Notes under the pieces: generated by a model
The model's input: only the letters and a program-made list of their open reading frames with translations
Databases searched by the model: none
Told to the model about the DNA's origin: nothing
Translations under genes and position numbers: made by a program
Shown: in pieces, positions 58,701 through 64,000 of the stretch
How positions within the stretch are numbered: the stretch's first letter is position 1
How the letters are laid out: each line of letters opens with the position of its first letter
DNA from: Ascarosepion bandense
Lineage: Eukaryota > Mollusca > Cephalopoda > Sepiida > Sepiidae
NCBI GenBank assembly: GCA_037127315.1
Contig: JBBBDQ010001611.1
Span: 2,754,501-2,818,500, forward strand
Reading direction: 5' to 3'
DNA length: 64,000 nt

Positions 58701-61582
58701 GATTTTAATTTAATTTAACAATCTTAGTAATTAATATTAAATGGATAATTTTTTGGGATTATTTATTAAATATATATATTTATTTGCTTTTTGTATTTCA
58801 AAAGCAAACCGCAAAACAAACTTAAATATCTCATTGGAAAAAAAATGAGTATTCGATTGCTATGCGATATCTGTTTCTCTATATGACAGTAAATGTTTGA
58901 GAAACTTTTCAAGTATGTGGGGAGGAGTTGAGGTACAGGAAAATTGTTTTACTGAAGGTGATGATGATAATAATTGCTCTGTGATATCTGTTTTTCTATT
59001 TGACAGTAAATGCTGGAGAATCATTTCAAGGATGTGGGATCTTCAGGCAAAGGAAAATTCTTTTGCAGAAGGTGATGATGATAATTTTGGTAAAAACGTA
59101 TTAATTTTTACCATCAAAGTAGTCGCTGACATTATTTGTTGGAAATGTCTCTTGTGTCAGTGGAATACCTTCAGCTGTTGTTCCTATTTGTTCTTGCGTG
59201 GGGACGTTGCTTTCTGAAATGATACAGGAGATTTTAATTTCAAATAATAATTCTAGTATCAAGTCTTACATTTAATGTACAATTATTATTTTATTATTAA
59301 ATAAATATATATTTAAATTTGCTCGTGGAATTTCAAAAATTTTCCGTAATAGTAACTGAAAATCCCGTTTGAAAAAAAGACGTGTATAATTGTAGGTGAT
59401 ATCTTTTTTTCTACATAATTGCAAATGTTGAAGAATATTTTCAAGGATGATGATAAGGCTAGAGGCAAGAGGAACATTGTTTTACTGAAGGTCCTGATGA
59501 TAATAATTTTGGTAAAAAAAAAATAATTTTTACCAACAATGTAGTCGCCGGCCGTAGTTGTTGGAAATGTCTCCTGGGTCATTGGAACACCATCAGTTGT
59601 TGTTCCTGTTTCATCCTGCGTAGTGAACTTGCTTTCTGAAATGAGACAAGACATTTTAATTAAGTTAATAATCTTAGTAAATAATATTACATTTATATGG
59701 ACAATTATTATGCGATTATTTAATAAATATATATATTTAATTGCTGTTTGTGTTTCGAAAGCTAACCGGAAAACAAACTTAAATATCTCATTGGGAAAAA
59801 AAAATGAGTACTCTATTGCTATGTGATATCTGTTTTACAGTAAATGTTGGCGAATCATTTCAAGGATGTGGGATCTTCAGGCAAAGGACAATTCTTTTGC
59901 AGAAGGTGATAATGATAATTTTGGTAAAAAGGTTTTAATTTTTACCAACAAAGTAGTCGCTGGCAGTAGTTGTTGAAAATTTCTCCTGGGTCATTGGAAC
60001 ACCTTCAGCTGTTGTTCCTATTTCTTTCTGCGTGGTGACGTTGCTTTCTGAAATTATACAGGAGATTTTAATTTCAAATAATAATTCTAGTACCAAATCT
60101 TACATTTAATGTAGAATTATTATTATATTATTAAAAAAATAAATTTGCTCGTGATATTTCAAAAATTTTCCGAAATACTGACTGAAAATCCCGTTTGAAC
60201 AAAAGACGTGAGTAATTGTAGGTGATATCTTTTTTTCTACCTAATTGCAAATGTTGAATAATTTTTTCCGTGATGATGTTAAGTCTAGAGGCAGGAGGTA
60301 CATTATTTTACTGAAGGTCATGATGATAATAATTTTGGTAAAAAAAAAATTTTTACCATCAAAGTATTCGCTTGCAGTACTTGTTGAAAATTTCTCCTGG
60401 GTTATTGGAACACCTTCAGCTGTTGTTCTTATTTCTTTCTGCGTGGTGAACTTGCTTTCTGAAATGTCACAAGAGCTTTTAATTTCAAACGGTAATTCTC
60501 GTAAAAAATATTACATTTAATGTACAATTATTATGTGATTATTTAAAATATATATATTTAAATTTGCTCGTTGTATTTCAAATATTTTCCGGAATACTGA
60601 CTTAAAGGCCCGTTTGAAAAAAGATGTTTGTACTTGTATGTGATATCTTTTTTTCTATATAATTGTGAATGTTGAAGAATCTTTTCAAGGATGAAGCTAT
60701 GGCTTGTGGCAACAGGAAAATTGTTTTAATGAAGCGCATGATGATAATAATTTTGTTAAAAAATATTTTGTTAAAAAAAATATTAATTTTTACCATCAAT
60801 GTAGTCGCCGGCGGTAGTTTTTGGAAATCTCCCCTGGTTCATTGGAACACCTTCAGCTGTTGTTCCTACAATATATACAATATATATATATTTAATTGCT
60901 TTTTGTATTTCAAAAGCTAACCGGAAATCAAACTTCAAAATCTCATTGGAAAAAGATGAGTACTCGATTGCTATGTGATATCTGTTTTTTGTTTCACAGT
61001 AAAAGTTGGAGAATCTTTTCAAGGATTTGGTGATCTTGCGACAAAGGAAAATTGTTTTGCAGAAGGTGATGGTGATAATAATTTTGGTAAAAAAGGTATT
61101 AATTTTTACCATCAAAGTAGTCGCCGGCGGTAGTTGTTGGAAATGTTTCCTGGATCATTGGAACACCTTCAGCTGTAGTTCCTACTTTTTCCTGCGTGGT
61201 GACTTTGCTTACTGAAACAACAGAAGAACATTTTAATTTAAGTTAATAATTTTAGTAAAAACTATTACTTTTCACTGTAGAATAATAGTGTGATTATTTA
61301 ATAAATATATATTTGTATTTGCTAGTTGTATTTCAAAAGCTAACCGGAGTACTGACTGGAGAATCTCATTGGATACAACGAAATGTTATATGAAATCTCA
61401 TTAAGAATGACTGAAAAGATCATTTTGAACAAAGCATATACATATCAATTTAATAATTTAAATTTATACTGATAAAATATATATACATTTTTATTAATTG
61501 TAATAAGTATAATATTCGTACCTGCGAAGGCAGTATAGACTCTGAGAGCCAAAATAATGATTAGTTTTCCTGACATGATAAT
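13719..61582 (-). CDS. Giant gene with ~97 tandem phase-1 exons encoding a secreted Thr-rich repeat protein
   Basis: Exon order on the minus strand: signal-peptide exon (61582-61522), 97 copies of one short exon from 61211 down to about 14075, and a terminal exon (13899-13781) with a stop. Seventy-six copies are 102 nt, ten are 99 nt, eleven are broken. All intact copies have an AG acceptor (mostly TTTCAG), a GTAAAA or GTTAAA donor and phase 1 on both sides, matching the phase of the first and last exons. A typical copy encodes ESNVTTQEQIGTTAE, then (G/S)VPMTQETFPTTTAGDY and IDG: Thr-rich, with an N-V-T glycosylation sequon. The intact copies sum to about 2,900 codons. The product is probably a secreted, heavily glycosylated mucin-like protein. 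I do not recognise the family. How many exons enter one mRNA cannot be seen from DNA. A gypsy element occupies one intron (14653-20386). A plain satellite is unlikely, given the matched phases and end exons. Confidence 0.8.
13781..13899 (-). CDS. Terminal exon of the repeat-exon gene
   Basis: It follows a TTTTCAG acceptor at 13906-13900 and starts in phase 1. The first two thirds are a diverged repeat copy (GSNVTTQEEKGTTTEGVP, then LTLETISTT), and the end is new: AAADCAEDSTTS followed by TAG at 13783-13781. Where other copies have the donor after GDY-x-DG, this one continues as coding sequence to the stop, so it evolved from a repeat exon. There is no membrane anchor, so the isoform ending here would be secreted. 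Homologous exon on the opposite strand: 4513-4667. Confidence 0.75.
14075..14159 (-). pseudogene. Repeat exon that lost its splice donor
   Basis: The acceptor (TTTCAG|TA) and coding start (VSNVTTQEEKGTTAEGVP) are normal. After TTTA a deletion fuses the exon to intron sequence (KHKNRYHIAF...), so no donor remains and a stop follows at 14020. If used it would give an early terminated protein; more likely it is skipped. Confidence 0.7.
14393..14494 (-). CDS. Repeat exon, intact, next to the gypsy insertion
   Basis: Exactly 102 nt with a TAG acceptor in place of CAG. It encodes VSNVTTQEQIGTTAEGVPIT, then QETYPTSTAGDYLNG. The intron 5' of it holds the gypsy element at 14653-20386. Its donor is followed by a perfect 8-bp inverted repeat (GGTAAAAA, loop, TTTTTACC). 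Confidence 0.75.
14653..14757 (-). repeat. Four tandem copies of an LTR-end sequence
   Basis: A 25-bp unit, GGAACCGTTGTGGATTCC plus GGAACTG on the plus strand, occurs four times. The unit is the terminal sequence of the gypsy LTR (GGTTCCCAGTTCCGGAATCCACA on the minus strand begins and ends within it). Confidence 0.85.
14836..14865 (-). promoter_or_regulatory. Primer-binding-site-like sequence beside the 3' LTR
   Basis: The minus strand reads ACTTGGCGACGAAGGATTCGA directly after the end of the LTR at 14866. A tRNA 3' end TTCGAATCC...GTCGCCA would pair with it. The diverged form ACTTGACGACGAAGGATTCGA lies after the 5' LTR at about 20001-19980. A primer site belongs only after the 5' LTR, so its presence here shows that a tandem or recombined LTR unit was left behind. 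Confidence 0.6.
14866..15262 (-). repeat. 3' LTR of the minus-strand gypsy element
   Basis: On the minus strand a purine tract (CCAAAAAGAAGCTAGGGAGG, about 15290-15270) precedes the LTR start TGTGGGGGG at 15262. The LTR contains stepwise GGTATC-type words (GATACCGAAAG, GAGATACCG) near 15140-15200 and ends GGAATCCA near 14866. Confidence 0.75.
15459..16330 (-). pseudogene. Integrase of the minus-strand gypsy element
   Basis: Read on the minus strand: HHCC region with IVPKSLQRRILKDF and MVEKCRGCAAAAKTPP (about 16325-16140), then the core YYFITVGSFSKWPEV, where the first catalytic Asp is replaced by Gly, LVTDNDTQFTSSDFQEFYAT with the second Asp, and the C-terminal tail ending in QERVYFRMFINNMAQWQPG. 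A stop-containing break separates the core from the tail near 15700-15760. The lost Asp and the break mean it is inactive. Confidence 0.85.
16645..17050 (-). pseudogene. RNase H of the minus-strand gypsy element
   Basis: Minus-strand frames give LTHFDPKLEIIIASDASSNG, with the catalytic Asp in A-S-D-A-S-S, and then HYSQIEKEALGIIFAITRFHRY (16836-16740). Small breaks lie between the parts. The arrangement equals that at 2041-2430. Confidence 0.8.
17200..17900 (-). pseudogene. Reverse transcriptase of the minus-strand gypsy element
   Basis: The open part at 17875-17411 holds the finger and palm regions: KKRNLPFAIIEKTDKELNRL, then VYVKKKSGETRVCAHFSTGL (the usual Asp of CADFSTGLN is His here), YPLPNPVEIFTKLNGSKVFS, KIDLIEAYLQIP with the first catalytic Asp, and FNRLLLGIKLASSI. 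The frame ends before the YxDD box, which lies in broken sequence near 17340-17380. Downstream, KYLGHINNESGTKPDPDRAS is recognisable near 17225-17170. Confidence 0.85.
18100..18460 (-). pseudogene. Zinc knuckle and aspartic protease of the minus-strand gypsy element
   Basis: A knuckle-like motif CYRCGGFQWNNDC is encoded near 18410-18370 and the protease motif KLQLDSGSDLTIIN near 18205-18160 (minus strand). The protease retains the DSG triad. The frame is broken between the two. Confidence 0.7.
18480..19740 (-). pseudogene. gag region with Lys/Glu/Gln-rich coiled coil
   Basis: Minus-strand frames near 19610-19200 are rich in charged residues (MEEFQNAVLEMIKR, and repeated SQRINEE-like words) consistent with an N-terminal coiled coil. 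The conserved gag core follows near 18850-18690 (ISLFHKRWKCLNLL ... FVQGLVPDRDSEMR). Several internal duplications of the coiled-coil segment and stops are present. Confidence 0.6.
20006..20386 (-). repeat. 5' LTR of the minus-strand gypsy element
   Basis: It parallels 14866-15262 (TTTTCCATCATAATAAACTCG, the GATACC words, TTAATATACTTATTTTTC, GTTGTTCCATTTAATTTGTG) and ends GGAATCGACA at 20006. Its first bases differ from the 3' LTR, so the outer edge is approximate. Confidence 0.75.
20510..23800 (-). repeat. Repeat-exon array, block A (nine copies, four broken)
   Basis: Acceptor-side edges of intact 102-nt exons: 20916, 21335, 22193, 22621, 23045; each exon extends 101 nt to lower coordinates. 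Broken copies: about 20510-20585 (no acceptor or donor), 21670-21772 (103 nt, one inserted base near GGGATATTGGG), 23363-23384 (22-nt stump left by an internal deletion) and 23701-23800 (100 nt). Among the intact copies at least two C-terminal types occur: TTTAGDxIDG and TTTASDYFDG. This is the most decayed part of the array, near the gypsy insertion and the 3' end. Confidence 0.75.
24124..30994 (-). repeat. Repeat-exon array, block B (16 copies, all in frame)
   Basis: Acceptor-side edges: 24225, 24647, 25184, 25606, 26022*, 26448, 26869, 27405, 27820*, 28245, 28667, 29082*, 29619, 30035*, 30572, 30994. Asterisks mark 99-nt copies (ECKFTSQEKISTTAEGVP, then MTQEFCQKTISDHFDG in the type copy at 25924-26022), others are 102 nt. 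Spacing is about 420 bp, but about 537 bp before 25184, 27405, 29619 and 30572, where the intron on the 3' side in map order carries an internal duplication of about 105 bp. I found no frame-breaking length change in this block. Confidence 0.75.
31312..36808 (-). repeat. Repeat-exon array, block C (13 copies, three frameshifted)
   Basis: Acceptor-side edges: 31415 (104 nt, T-run expansion), 31842 (103 nt, A-run), 32264, 32678 (98 nt), 33214, 33630 (99 nt, in frame), 34166, 34588, 35004 (99 nt, hybrid with an A-type start and a cysteine-type end), 35425, 35962, 36386, 36808. The last copy has the RDYIDG ending (plus strand TAATCGCGCGCGG) that marks the start of a higher-order cassette. Frameshifts at 31415 and 31842 are in homopolymers and could be sequencing errors. 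Confidence 0.75.
37130..42522 (-). repeat. Repeat-exon array, block D (13 copies, all in frame)
   Basis: Acceptor-side edges: 37231, 37653, 38077, 38498, 38912 (99 nt), 39337, 39759, 40296, 40713 (99 nt), 41140, 41562, 42099, 42522. The copies at 39337/39759/40296 and at 41140/41562/42099, with their introns, are near-identical at an offset of 1803 bp, including a rare TAG acceptor (CCTTTCTAAAACG on the plus strand at 39755 and 41558). Other copies use CAG. Confidence 0.75.
42840..48528 (-). repeat. Repeat-exon array, block E (14 copies, one frameshifted)
   Basis: Acceptor-side edges: 42938 (99 nt), 43365, 43786, 44323, 44745, 45167, 45590, 46013, 46435, 46858, 47274 (99 nt), 47698 (101 nt, one base lost in ATTATTG), 48119, 48528. 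The five copies 44745 to 46435 form one higher-order cassette. The copy at 46435 ends TTNASDYFDG, adding a second potential N-glycosylation sequon (N-A-S). Confidence 0.75.
48836..55302 (-). repeat. Repeat-exon array, block F (16 copies, one frameshifted)
   Basis: Acceptor-side edges: 48937, 49474, 49895, 50317, 50739, 51162, 51586, 52009, 52424 (98 nt, frameshifted cysteine type), 52849, 53188, 53613, 54034, 54455, 54879, 55302. Cassettes 50317-52009 and 54034-55725 repeat the order found at 44745-46435. The intron between 52849 and 53188 is shortened: exon spacing is 339 bp and the junction lies at about 52947. Confidence 0.75.
55624..61211 (-). repeat. Repeat-exon array, block G (14 copies, first-transcribed end)
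   Basis: Acceptor-side edges: 55725, 56149, 56574, 56996, 57417, 57841, 58261, 58684, 59213, 59635, 60047, 60458, a truncated copy at about 60794-60869, and 61211. The first transcribed copy (61211-61110) encodes VSKVTTQEKVGTTAEGVP, then MIQETFPTTTAGDYFDG, and lacks the N-V-T sequon. The second (60794-60869) has lost its 5' half and acceptor by a deletion, so it must be skipped. Sequences here are more diverged from each other than in blocks B to F, which fits an older end of the array. Confidence 0.75.
61522..61582 (-). CDS. Signal-peptide exon of the repeat-exon gene
   Basis: The exon begins after an acceptor (CAG at 61585-61583), has the ATG at 61576-61574 and ends at 61522 with donor G|GTACGA. 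It encodes MSGKLIIILALRVYTAFA plus the first base of a Gly/Glu/Val codon. A Lys is followed by a hydrophobic core and small residues A-x-A before the junction, a standard secretory signal peptide whose cleavage site would lie at the exon border. The phase-1 end fits every repeat exon. Only six nt of 5' UTR are in this exon. Confidence 0.8.
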
Positions 61583-61605
61583 CTGTAAAAAAAACTTTCA
61601 AAATA
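61583..61605 (-). promoter_or_regulatory. Strong splice acceptor before the start codon
   Basis: The minus strand reads GAAAGTTTTTTTTACAG immediately before the signal-peptide exon. It needs either an upstream non-coding exon or a trans-spliced leader. I could not identify an upstream exon in the sequence to 64000. Confidence 0.7.
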
Positions 61606-61722
61606 ATTAATGTAAATTGATATAAAAATAAATAATTTTTAAATTCAAAACAAGCGTGATATAAAAGACGAAGTTAAATATTAAGAAAACTTACTAACTC
61701 TCGCGTAGATTTCAATCATTTA

Positions 61723-62251
61723 CGACGGTCATTCAATAAACAAGTTGAATTTTTTTAATACAGATAAAAGCTTACTTTTTTTTCAACGTAGTCTCCGAGC
61801 AGTGTCACACACTTTTCCCATCTGTGCACAAGCTTTCGAATTCCCTTAGCGTAAAAATATTTGGACTGATGTCTCAGCCAATCACTCACAGCACGTTTGA
61901 CTTCATCGTCACTTTCAAACTTCTTTAAACAATTTAGCCCACTTGTAGACATTCTTTTGGCTGAAACATGTGGCACCATACATAGTTGACATTTTCCTAT
62001 GAATTTCAACTGGCTTGCACCCTTCAGCAACCAAAAACTTGATAACTGATCTCTGTTCAATCCTTAAGCATGCTTCTTGGTCGGCCATCTTTGTTAATTT
62101 CAAAAACTCTCAAAGTTATTTTTCAATCTGCAAAAAAATTACATCACTTTGAAAGACAAGTAAAGGAAAAGAAATGAAAGAAAAGTAAGCCTCTATCTGT
62201 ATTGGAAGTCCTTATAAAGAAAAATTCATCTTATTTATTGAATGACCTTCG
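61723..62251 (-). mobile_element. Internally deleted mariner transposon
   Basis: Inverted ends: CGACGGTCATTCAATAAAC at 61723 and the complement of GTTTATTCAATGACC-like sequence (TTATTTATTGAATGACCTTCG) ending at 62251, with TA on each side as the target duplication. About 529 bp, against roughly 1.3 kb for a full mariner. It retains both ends of the transposase gene but not the middle. Confidence 0.85.
61755..62103 (-). pseudogene. Mariner transposase, N- and C-termini only
   Basis: The N-terminal frame (62103-61915) has the paired helix-turn-helix region: RIEQRSVIKFLVAEGCKPVE, IHRKMSTMYG, VYKWAKLFKE. A second frame (to 61755) has the C-terminal end: EVKRAVSDWLRHQSKYFYAK, GIRKLVHRWEKC, GDYVEK. 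The two overlap in different frames. The catalytic D,D34D core that cuts and joins DNA is entirely missing. The intact DNA-binding half could in principle still bind the inverted ends, but no such product is shown. Confidence 0.85.
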
Positions 62252-63200
62252 TATATGGGGTATGAAAATAAAATTATAATTTAATAATTTGGCATTCGCC
62301 AAACCCATAATTATAAATACACTTGTTATTACAAACATGCCTACAAATACAAACGTTTATGGATAGATTATATTTGAACAACTAGAATATACTTTAGTAG
62401 ATTTTTTCAATCCAAAGGAAATCAACACGTTAATTGTTTTACTAGGTATTCATACAAGTAGTTAACTGTAGCCACCATTTCTACACAGACTGTTTTTTCT
62501 CGCACTTCGTGCCTGTGAAACACTCTTCTGTTTACTTGCTAAAATGTTACGTGGATTGGATTTTTATATGCTTGAACCTAGTTTATCTTACACCTTTTTT
62601 CAATAGCCACTGAACCCAGTAATTTCTCTCACTGTATGACACTGTGCACTTGTGGTGGTCTCGCCTTGCTTCGGATGAAATGATTAAAAAATCTAAAATT
62701 GTTTCGAACATTCAAATTTTAAGATTCATTTCTGATTTTTTCGTGTATTTTCGATCGTATCTGTAATTATCATGAATTTAACATTTTCAGAATATCAAAC
62801 AATGTTCTGTAGCTATATTCTTGGATTTATTTAAACAGTATAATTCAATTTCAATTCAAATATATGCCATTTGTATACTGAATGTCATCTGCAATCCGTT
62901 TTTATTAATCTCTACTGCACTGGGTTTGAGGTTATGAAAAACTGTTTCCAGTGTATAAGATATTCAACTAGATTTAATTGATATGGATCTTTTTTATGTT
63001 TTTATGCCTTGAGTGATGTAAACTTTTGAAATTATCTACTTATACTTACCAAGATAATAGTTGCAATTGTTTTTTTGTTTGTTTGTTTTTTTTGCTTTTT
63101 GTTTTGTTTTTTGTCTGTGTTTCGATGATTGATATATGAACGAAACAAACTAAACTTAGACAGGTGTAATGTCAATCTATGAGAGTGTTTGGTACTCGTG
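62252..63200. other. AT-rich, no gene recognised
   Basis: Upstream flank of the repeat-exon gene. I found no coding exon, tRNA or named repeat. A T/G-rich run (TTTTTTTGTTTGTTTG-type) lies at about 63070-63115. If the gene has a conventional promoter it may be in this stretch or beyond the window. Confidence 0.4.
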
Positions 63201-63206
63201 TATTAT

Positions 63207-63515
63207 GAACGTTGTGGTGTAGTGGATATCGGCTCGGAACAATAAATTGGGGAGCAGAGTTCGAATTCCAGTTGATATTCCTTGCATTCACTTACGCGCA
63301 AATACCCTTGGAAAAGGTATTAATCCGTCTCTTCCCTCCAGTTATGGGTTAAATAACACGACAGATTGGGTTCTATAGCCTTGGCTGGCAACCAATCTAC
63401 CGCAGAATGTAATGGCAACCTACTGCGGAATAACTTTTTGTCTAGTCAATCATGTCTCTTTTGAGACATGATCGCCCAATGCATGTATCACGTGTGCCAC
63501 TCAACTGACTGACTA
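63207..63515 (+). mobile_element. tRNA-derived SINE, second plus-strand copy
   Basis: It matches 9309-9619 throughout: head GTTGTGGTGTAGTGG with an A-box-like sequence, AGAGTTCGAATTCC as B box, then ACTTACGCGCAAATACCC, TAGCCTTGG, CAATGGCAACCTACTGC, GAGACATGATCGCC and a TGACTGACTAACTG tail. A short direct repeat TGTATT near 63199 and 63519 may be the target duplication. Confidence 0.8.
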
Positions 63516-64000
63516 ACTGTATTCACTGTAAAAAGTTAATGCTGTTTCCTGTCTAGAGATCTTTGAGATGCAATTTCTAAAGAGACATGTAAGTTATTAA
63601 ACGACATCTGTTACAATTTCTAAGGAGCGGATGTTTTCATGCCTTCAATCATTCACAATAATTTGGGGAGATATTTTGAACTTCTGAATAAGTAATAACT
63701 AATAATTTTAATTATCATCTGGATGCACCTGGTTAAATCAGGATGAGACAAATTTCGTTAGATTTGTTTTCATGTTTTATTGCTTGAGGCCATATTTGCT
63801 AAATACTTAAATATGTGACCCATTCGATTATCATGTGCTGTAAGCTTGGATGTACAGGTGATGCAATGAATAAGCGAGAAATCAGAACCAAGTTAAAATT
63901 ATAATCTGATTAGTTGCATTCATTTACACACAAATATCGTAAGACTCTCGTGTCACATTCGCCCCAACCAATACAAATATGGAACATTACAGCAGAATAA
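63516..64000. other. No gene recognised
   Basis: AT-rich sequence with no long open frame or motif. A short SINE-like phrase (TTACACACAAATATCGTAAG) appears near 63925-63945. Confidence 0.4.

Noticed and set aside
20510..61211. Interpretation of the 420-bp array as ordinary satellite DNA.
   Set aside because: Exon lengths stay at 102 or 99 nt with phase-1 splice sites and fit a signal-peptide exon and a terminal exon. A satellite would not be expected to keep these. It remains possible that part of the array is no longer used.
20510..61211. CRISPR-like arrangement of regularly spaced repeats.
   Set aside because: The unit is about 420 bp, the whole unit is repeated including the intervals, and the DNA is eukaryotic.
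22300..61215. Plus-strand open frames that recur through the array (such as those reading VNVGESFQGCGEDLRH or MWGRLQAQENCF), flanked by GACAG and GGTAAAA.
   Set aside because: They lie in the introns of the minus-strand gene. Lengths vary and are not kept in one frame, half of the units lack the AG, and no plus-strand signal-peptide or terminal exon exists. The GGTAAAA at their end is the other arm of the inverted repeat at the minus-strand donor.
61755..62103. A functional mariner transposase.
   Set aside because: The two pieces are in different frames and the whole catalytic core is deleted.

Overview
The window is AT-rich DNA from a multicellular animal, probably an invertebrate. It has intron-bearing coding sequence, AATAAA poly(A) signals, Ty3/gypsy and other LTR retrotransposons, tRNA-derived SINEs, a deleted mariner, and (TA)n, (CA)n and (GATA)n microsatellites. 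I cannot fix the species from the sequence; a flatworm or a mollusc would both fit. No bacterial features are present.

The main object is one minus-strand gene spanning about 61.58 to 13.72 kb. Its first visible exon (61522-61582) carries an ATG and an 18-residue signal peptide and ends in phase 1. It is followed by 97 recognisable copies of one short exon spaced about 420 bp apart (sometimes about 537 bp). Seventy-six copies are exactly 102 nt, ten are a 99-nt cysteine-containing variant, and eleven are broken. Every intact copy begins and ends in phase 1, so any subset can be skipped or joined without changing frame. Each encodes about 34 Thr-rich residues, usually with an N-glycosylation sequon. 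A terminal exon (13781-13899) supplies a stop codon and an AATAAA signal lies at 13719-13724. The predicted product is a secreted, mucin-like, repetitive glycoprotein of up to about 2,900 residues, or a large family of splice isoforms. In nearly every unit the 5' splice site can pair with a U-rich stretch just inside the intron. This combination of array, symmetric phases, scattered broken exons and splice-site hairpins is the candidate undescribed system.

Layout. 1-4349: decayed plus-strand Ty3/gypsy element with its 3' LTR, sitting in an intron of an inverted paralogue whose last intron, terminal exon and 3' flank follow at 4350-5047. 5.05-10.5 kb: no intact gene; an RT relic, a tRNA-like sequence, three gypsy LTR fragments (two forming a long inverted repeat), microsatellites, a minisatellite and SINEs. 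10538-13328: a minus-strand LTR element of 2.8 kb with 4-bp target duplication, a His-tRNA-like primer site and no pol; it contains an open frame for a transmembrane segment plus cytoplasmic tail whose possible splice acceptor has the same phase as the repeated exons. 13.3-61.6 kb: the repeat-exon gene, interrupted at 14653-20386 by a minus-strand Ty3/gypsy element of the same family as the one at 1-4349. 61723-62251: internally deleted mariner just upstream of the signal-peptide exon. 62.25-64 kb: a SINE and AT-rich DNA without a recognised gene.

All exon boundaries were read by eye from AG/GT sites and frame. No alignment, transcript or database evidence was available.
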